From UBA7672 sp036733305 (GTDB lineage: Bacteria > Pseudomonadota > Alphaproteobacteria > Caulobacterales > Hyphomonadaceae): a stretch of DNA of 17,420 bases. Below the pieces are notes generated by a model. The model ran no database searches and was not told the origin of the DNA. It saw nothing but the letters and a program-made list of their open reading frames with translations. The position numbers and the translations under genes are program-made. Position 1 is the first letter of the stretch; each line of letters starts with the position of its first letter. Shown here one piece after another: positions 13,474-17,420 of the stretch. Location of the stretch: the NCBI GenBank assembly GCA_036733305.1, contig DAINAT010000067.1, positions 1 to 17,420 on the forward strand. Direction: 5' to 3'.

Positions 13474-13648
13474 AGGCGCCCCAGACCTTCGTTTTTACCG
13501 TCGTGAACGCGTCGTTGGTTGTCGAGCCGAGTATTGTAGCGCCACCGATAATCGCCAACGAAATGATCCCGGCGATCAGGCAATACTCGATAACGGTCGC
13601 GCCCGACCGGTCCTTGATTACGCGAAGAAGCTTCTTGAGGTTTTTCAT
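13472..13648 (-). CDS. Flp/Fap-type IVb pilin subunit (58 aa)
   Basis: A short prepilin of the Flp family, which builds Tad adhesive pili. A basic leader MKNLKKLLRVIKDRSG ends at G16, the likely prepilin peptidase site. The mature protein starts ATVIEYCLIAG with E21 at +5 and Y22 at +6, followed by a hydrophobic helix to about residue 41. Position +7 is cysteine, where glycine is usual. No other tad/cpa gene is in the window. The ATG at 13648 overlaps the mutT stop as ATGA, so it may be translated by coupling; GGGA lies 6 bases upstream. An earlier TTG at 13669 is less likely because the family begins with MK. Confidence 0.9.
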   Translation of the reverse strand: MKNLKKLLRVIKDRSGATVIEYCLIAGIISLAIIGGATILGSTTNDAFTTVKTKVWGA

Positions 13649-14079
13649 GCGCGTCCCGCCTTCGACCAATCTATGAATTGCTCGAACAGGGGCAGATCGG
13701 CCTCAGGAGCTGGGTAGCTCCTGATCTCCGCGGCCGAGACCCATGCGAGCTGCTGCCCCTCCATGGCTTCAACTTCGCCTTCCCAACGCCGAACGAGAAA
13801 AACCGGCATGAGAAGATGGAAGTTCTCATAAGCATGCGAGGCAAAGGAGAAGGCAGTCATGTCGGCTTCGGCAACGTGAACGCCAAGCTCTTCCCGCAGT
13901 TCGCGCGTGAGCGCGCCCTGAGGGCTTTCACCGGCTTCGACCTTGCCGCCTGGGAATTCCCAGAGACCCGCCATAGCTTTTCCCTTGGGCCGCTGCGCAA
14001 GCAGCAAACGCCCATCACTTCGCACAAGCGCCACCGCGGCTACGAGGACCAACGGTTTGGCGCGGGACTGTTCTGTCAT
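13645..14079 (-). CDS. mutT: 8-oxo-dGTP diphosphatase, Nudix family (144 aa)
   Basis: MutT-like enzymes hydrolyse oxidised dGTP so that it is not built into DNA. The Nudix box is complete: G45-x5-E51-x7-R59-E60-L-x-E63-E64-L-G66. The lead-in LLLAQRPKGKAMAGLWEFPGG (26-45) is typical of MutT rather than of other Nudix enzymes. The length suits the family. I chose the ATG at 14079; an upstream frame to 14163 would overlap argJ and looks non-coding. The ribosome site is weak. The stop shares ATGA with the pilin start. It sits 32 bp after argJ, a pairing common in Alphaproteobacteria. Confidence 0.93.
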   Translation of the reverse strand: MTEQSRAKPLVLVAAVALVRSDGRLLLAQRPKGKAMAGLWEFPGGKVEAGESPQGALTRELREELGVHVAEADMTAFSFASHAYENFHLLMPVFLVRRWEGEVEAMEGQQLAWVSAAEIRSYPAPEADLPLFEQFIDWSKAGRA

Positions 14080-14111
14080 GTCGAGGTGAATTTCGGGTTC
14101 AAGGCGTCTAA

Positions 14112-15353
14112 TTAACTTCTGTAGGCGCCGTTTATCTTCACGTAACCATCGGTGAAGTCGCACGTCCAGACACGCGCTTTTCCCTTACCAACACCCACAT
14201 CCACGCGGATAAAGACTTCCTGGCCGGAAACCGTCTTCGTGGCTTTTTCTTCCGAGTACTCCGGCGCGCGGGCGCCGTCCTTCGCGACGAGATGATCGCC
14301 GAACCACAGCGTGATGCGGTCGCGCTCGACCGGCTCGGCTGTCTTGCCGACGGCCATGACGACGCGGCCCCAGTTGGCGTCGCCCGCCGCGATCGCGGTT
14401 TTCACCAGCGGTGAGTTGGCGATCGAGCATGCGATGACTTTCGCGGACGCGTCGCTGGCGGCGCCTTCGACGGTGATCTCGATGATCTTGGAGGCGCCCT
14501 CGCCGTCACGTACGATCTGCGTAGCAAGATCAAGCAGGACGCGGTGCATGGCTTCAATGAAGCCTTCGAGGCGCGGGTCTGCCGGATCGTCGATCGGCTC
14601 GCCGCCGGCAGCGCCGGTTGCGAAGAACAGGAGCGTGTCGGAGGTCGAGGTGTCGCTGTCGACGGTGATGCAGTTGTAGGTGATGTCGCCAAGTTTCGAG
14701 ATCAGCGCCTGGCAGACTTTCGGGCCGAGGGCTGCGTCGGTGAACATGTAGTTGAGCGTGGTCGCCATGTTCGGCTGGATCATGCCCGAGCCCTTGGCGA
14801 CGCCGACGATCGCGACATTGCGGCGGTTGAGATCGACCACCTCGCCTGCGGCCTTGGCGAACGTGTCGGTCGTGCGGATGCAGTTGGCGACCTTTTCCCA
14901 ATCCGGCGCGCCAAGTTGGCCCCAGACTTTCTCGACACCACCCGAGATGATGTGCGGCGGCATCGGCTCGCCGATCACGCCGGTGGCCGAGATGAAGACT
15001 TCACCGTCCTTGCAGCCGGACATCTTTACCGCAGACGCCACCGTGGCGCGGTTCTTCGCGATGCCGGCTGCGCCTGTGAAGGCATTGGAGTTCCCGGTGT
15101 TGACGACCAGCACGCGCGCGTGCCCGCCGCCGGTCTTCAGGTTGGCGCGGCACAGATCCACATCGTCGGAACGCGTCGAGGAGTTGGTGAAGATGCCACC
15201 GACGAACGCGCCATTCGGGAAGTGAACCACCAGCAGATCGTCGCGCACCTTGCCCTTGTAGAGACCCAGCGAGTGCGTGGTGATCTCGATCCCGCCCACC
15301 TTCGGCAGAACCGGGAACCGCTCGGGCGCGAGCGGCGAAACAGGCAGGTCCAT
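14112..15353 (-). CDS. argJ: Bifunctional ornithine acetyltransferase / N-acetylglutamate synthase (413 aa)
   Basis: ArgJ recycles the acetyl group from N-acetylornithine to glutamate, freeing ornithine for ArgF. It is made as one chain that cuts itself before a threonine. Here the site is KGSGMIQPNM-A197-T198, and the new N-terminal Thr198 is the nucleophile. GNSNAFTG (87-94) and TVDSDTSTSD (230-239) are further conserved blocks. The residues after the nucleophile are TLN where many ArgJ have ML. An upstream TTG at 15365 would add four residues; neither start has a clear ribosome site, so ATG is kept. It lies 40 bp after the parvulin gene and before mutT. Confidence 0.96.
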   Translation of the reverse strand: MDLPVSPLAPERFPVLPKVGGIEITTHSLGLYKGKVRDDLLVVHFPNGAFVGGIFTNSSTRSDDVDLCRANLKTGGGHARVLVVNTGNSNAFTGAAGIAKNRATVASAVKMSGCKDGEVFISATGVIGEPMPPHIISGGVEKVWGQLGAPDWEKVANCIRTTDTFAKAAGEVVDLNRRNVAIVGVAKGSGMIQPNMATTLNYMFTDAALGPKVCQALISKLGDITYNCITVDSDTSTSDTLLFFATGAAGGEPIDDPADPRLEGFIEAMHRVLLDLATQIVRDGEGASKIIEITVEGAASDASAKVIACSIANSPLVKTAIAAGDANWGRVVMAVGKTAEPVERDRITLWFGDHLVAKDGARAPEYSEEKATKTVSGQEVFIRVDVGVGKGKARVWTCDFTDGYVKINGAYRS

Positions 15354-15393
15354 ATTGCTGGCCAAGGGCGTGCTGCTTTCTACGACAGGCGAT

Positions 15394-16581
15394 TTACTGG
15401 GGTGTTGCAGGCGTGGTCGGTTGCGATGCCGGAGCCGGCGTCGCAGCAGGCGCAGATGCAGGCGGCGCGACAGCTGGCTTGGGCGGGGTTGTCGCCTGCG
15501 GCTTGGGCGTGATCACCGTCGGCGCTTCCGTCGACAGTGGCGGGGCGGCCGGCACGGCGGTTGACGGTGACGGCGTTGCAGGCGCCGGCGTCGCCAATGC
15601 GGGCGATGGTGTTGTCACGGCGGGTGCGGGCGCGGCAGCCGCCGGCTTGGCAGGCGCGGGCTTGGGTTCAACCGGCGCATCAAGACGCGAATTGCGCGGG
15701 CTGGTCTTCTTGTTGATCTCGGCTTCGCCGCGCAGCTGCTTGAGGATTTCCTCCAACTGCGTGCGACGCAGGAACTGCACGATCGGGCCACGCAACTCCT
15801 CAAGCGAGGGCGGCGATTCCTTGCGCACCTCGTCGATCTTCACAACGTGCCAGCCCATCTGGTCTTCGAACGGGCGCGAGATCCCGCCGCTGGGCGTTTC
15901 GCGGATGACCTTCGCGAACTCCGGCGTCGCGTCGTCAGCCGTCATGTAGCCAAGATCGCCGCCATCCATGCGTGTCGCCTGGTCGGTCGAACGCTTGGCC
16001 GCCAGTACGGAGAACTCTGCCCCGCCCCTCAGCTCAGCCACAATCTTGTCGATTGCGTCCTTGGTGGGCGCGAGGATGTGGCGAACATGCGCTTCGTCAC
16101 CCAGCACGAGCAGCTGGACCTGGGCGTCGTACATCTTGCGGATTGCCGCGTCGTCGACCTTGTCGTCGGCGATGTGCTCGAGAAGGATGTTGCCAAGAAT
16201 GTTGTCGCGCGCGGTCTGCAGACGGTGCTGCGCTTCAGGCTCTTCATCGAGGCCGCGGCTCAGGGCTTCCATGGCCAGCAGCTTGATTTCAATCAGCTGG
16301 TCCAGGATTTCGTTGAACTCTACGCTTTCAGGTTCCAGCCGCTCATTGTCACGGATCAGGCCCTTCATCCGGGCCTCCATCTCGACGTCCGAGACGTAAA
16401 TCGTCTGGCCGTTGACGGTCGCCGCCTCTGCGGACGGGTCAACGCTGACGCTTTCCCTTTCGGAAGGCGCCTGCTCGCCGCCACAGGCGGTCAGGGCTAG
16501 CGTGGCCATAAGGGCGGTGGCTGCGACGCCCATGCCTGTCCGAGTGGGGCGTGTCCGACCCGGGCGTGTCCAAAAAGCCAT
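15394..16581 (-). CDS. Parvulin-type peptidyl-prolyl isomerase lipoprotein (395 aa)
   Basis: A SurA/PpiC-type chaperone or isomerase for envelope proteins. A basic n-region is followed by a hydrophobic run and lipobox LTAC with C33 as the lipid site, so it is anchored to a membrane facing the periplasm. Residues 50-150 resemble the SurA N-terminal helices. The rotamase domain runs about 163-255 with HVRHIL (165-170), GGDLGYM (207-213) and GWHVVKIDE (243-251). The last 90 residues, from about 305, are almost only Pro, Ala, Thr, Ser and Lys and look disordered. The ATG at 16581 has GAGGAA 7 bases upstream. It is divergent from secA and first in a probable operon with argJ, mutT and the pilin gene. 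Confidence 0.9.
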   Translation of the reverse strand: MAFWTRPGRTRPTRTGMGVAATALMATLALTACGGEQAPSERESVSVDPSAEAATVNGQTIYVSDVEMEARMKGLIRDNERLEPESVEFNEILDQLIEIKLLAMEALSRGLDEEPEAQHRLQTARDNILGNILLEHIADDKVDDAAIRKMYDAQVQLLVLGDEAHVRHILAPTKDAIDKIVAELRGGAEFSVLAAKRSTDQATRMDGGDLGYMTADDATPEFAKVIRETPSGGISRPFEDQMGWHVVKIDEVRKESPPSLEELRGPIVQFLRRTQLEEILKQLRGEAEINKKTSPRNSRLDAPVEPKPAPAKPAAAAPAPAVTTPSPALATPAPATPSPSTAVPAAPPLSTEAPTVITPKPQATTPPKPAVAPPASAPAATPAPASQPTTPATPQ

Positions 16582-16825
16582 TCCCGGGTTCCTCAAGCTG
16601 TTAAAGCTGTCTTCAGGCGGTCGGGGCTACCAGTCCCAAGATTGACACTGGGTAAGCTGGTCCTTACGTCTCGCCGATGCGCAAGTCGAGGGCGTTTCCC
16701 CGGTGGTTTTCCGAGGAATTTCCGCGTCATGGCGTTGTCGTAGCCGAGGCCGGATAATTCCCCCGGATACACTATATATCGAGGGGCCCGCGACCATCGC
16801 GGCAGACTGGCAGCGGAATATCGTA
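16582..16825. promoter_or_regulatory. Divergent control region between the parvulin gene and secA
   Basis: These 244 bases must hold promoters for both directions. On the plus strand TTGACA (16642-16647), 17 bases and TACGTC (16665-16670) is a possible secA promoter with a leader of about 150 nt; the -10 is poor. An AT-rich patch around GATAAT (16753-16758) and TACACTATATAT (16768-16779) is closer to secA but lacks a matching -35. A small hairpin CCGCGA-CCA-TCGCGG (16788-16802) lies 23 bp before the secA ATG. I see no binding-site repeat of known type. Confidence 0.35.

Positions 16826-17420
<595 letters not shown>

Noticed and set aside
16677..16757. A 26-codon frame upstream of secA as a SecM-like arrest peptide
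   Set aside because: It has no ribosome site, no hydrophobic export segment and no known arrest motif. The frame ends in the AT-rich patch that may be the promoter itself.

Overview
This is a 17.4 kb stretch of high-GC chromosome from an alphaproteobacterium. A member of the Caulobacterales/Hyphomonadaceae is the best guess. The main reason is a clear gcrA, a cell-cycle regulator confined to Alphaproteobacteria that works with CcrM methylation of GANTC sites. The protein styles of SecA, ArgJ, RadC and the Flp pilin agree. Most genes are single-copy housekeeping genes; I see no prophage, transposase, CRISPR array or integron.

Layout. 1-321: non-coding, with a nested palindromic repeat. 322-3436 (minus): an orphan ABC-2 permease gene, then argD and argF, two arginine-biosynthesis genes 11 bp apart. 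3437-3857: a gene-free stretch with a dyad near the permease start, a long rod-like RNA fold that I read as probable 6S RNA, and the gcrA control region. 3858-5247 (plus): gcrA with a strong terminator, then a small PAS-like protein. 5263-9041 (minus): a DUF3916-like gene and two neighbouring MFS transporters of the spinster-like type that are paralogues. 9206-10834 (minus): map and radC. 10935-12541 (minus): comF, grxC and a DUF1178 gene. 12529-13467 (plus): a BioC/NDUFAF5-like methyltransferase, divergent from comF. 13472-16581 (minus): a parvulin-type lipoprotein, argJ, mutT and a Flp-type pilin, closely spaced. 16826-end (plus): the first 198 codons of secA.

How the genes relate. ArgJ, ArgD and ArgF cover acetyl-group recycling, the acetylornithine transamination and the carbamoylation of ornithine, but sit in two separate operons. 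Map (N-terminal Met removal), SecA (export motor) and the parvulin lipoprotein (envelope protein folding) serve protein maturation. GcrA is the regulatory centre; its upstream region holds a cluster of GANTC sites, a DnaA-box-like sequence and a CtrA-like half-site.

No clearly new multi-gene system is visible. The observations most worth checking are the probable 6S RNA next to gcrA, the loss of all four cysteines of the first zinc knuckle in ComF, a clean 15-residue charged insertion in Map, the pilin gene joined to mutT by an ATGA overlap, and a conserved C-x15-C pair in the last external loop of both MFS proteins.
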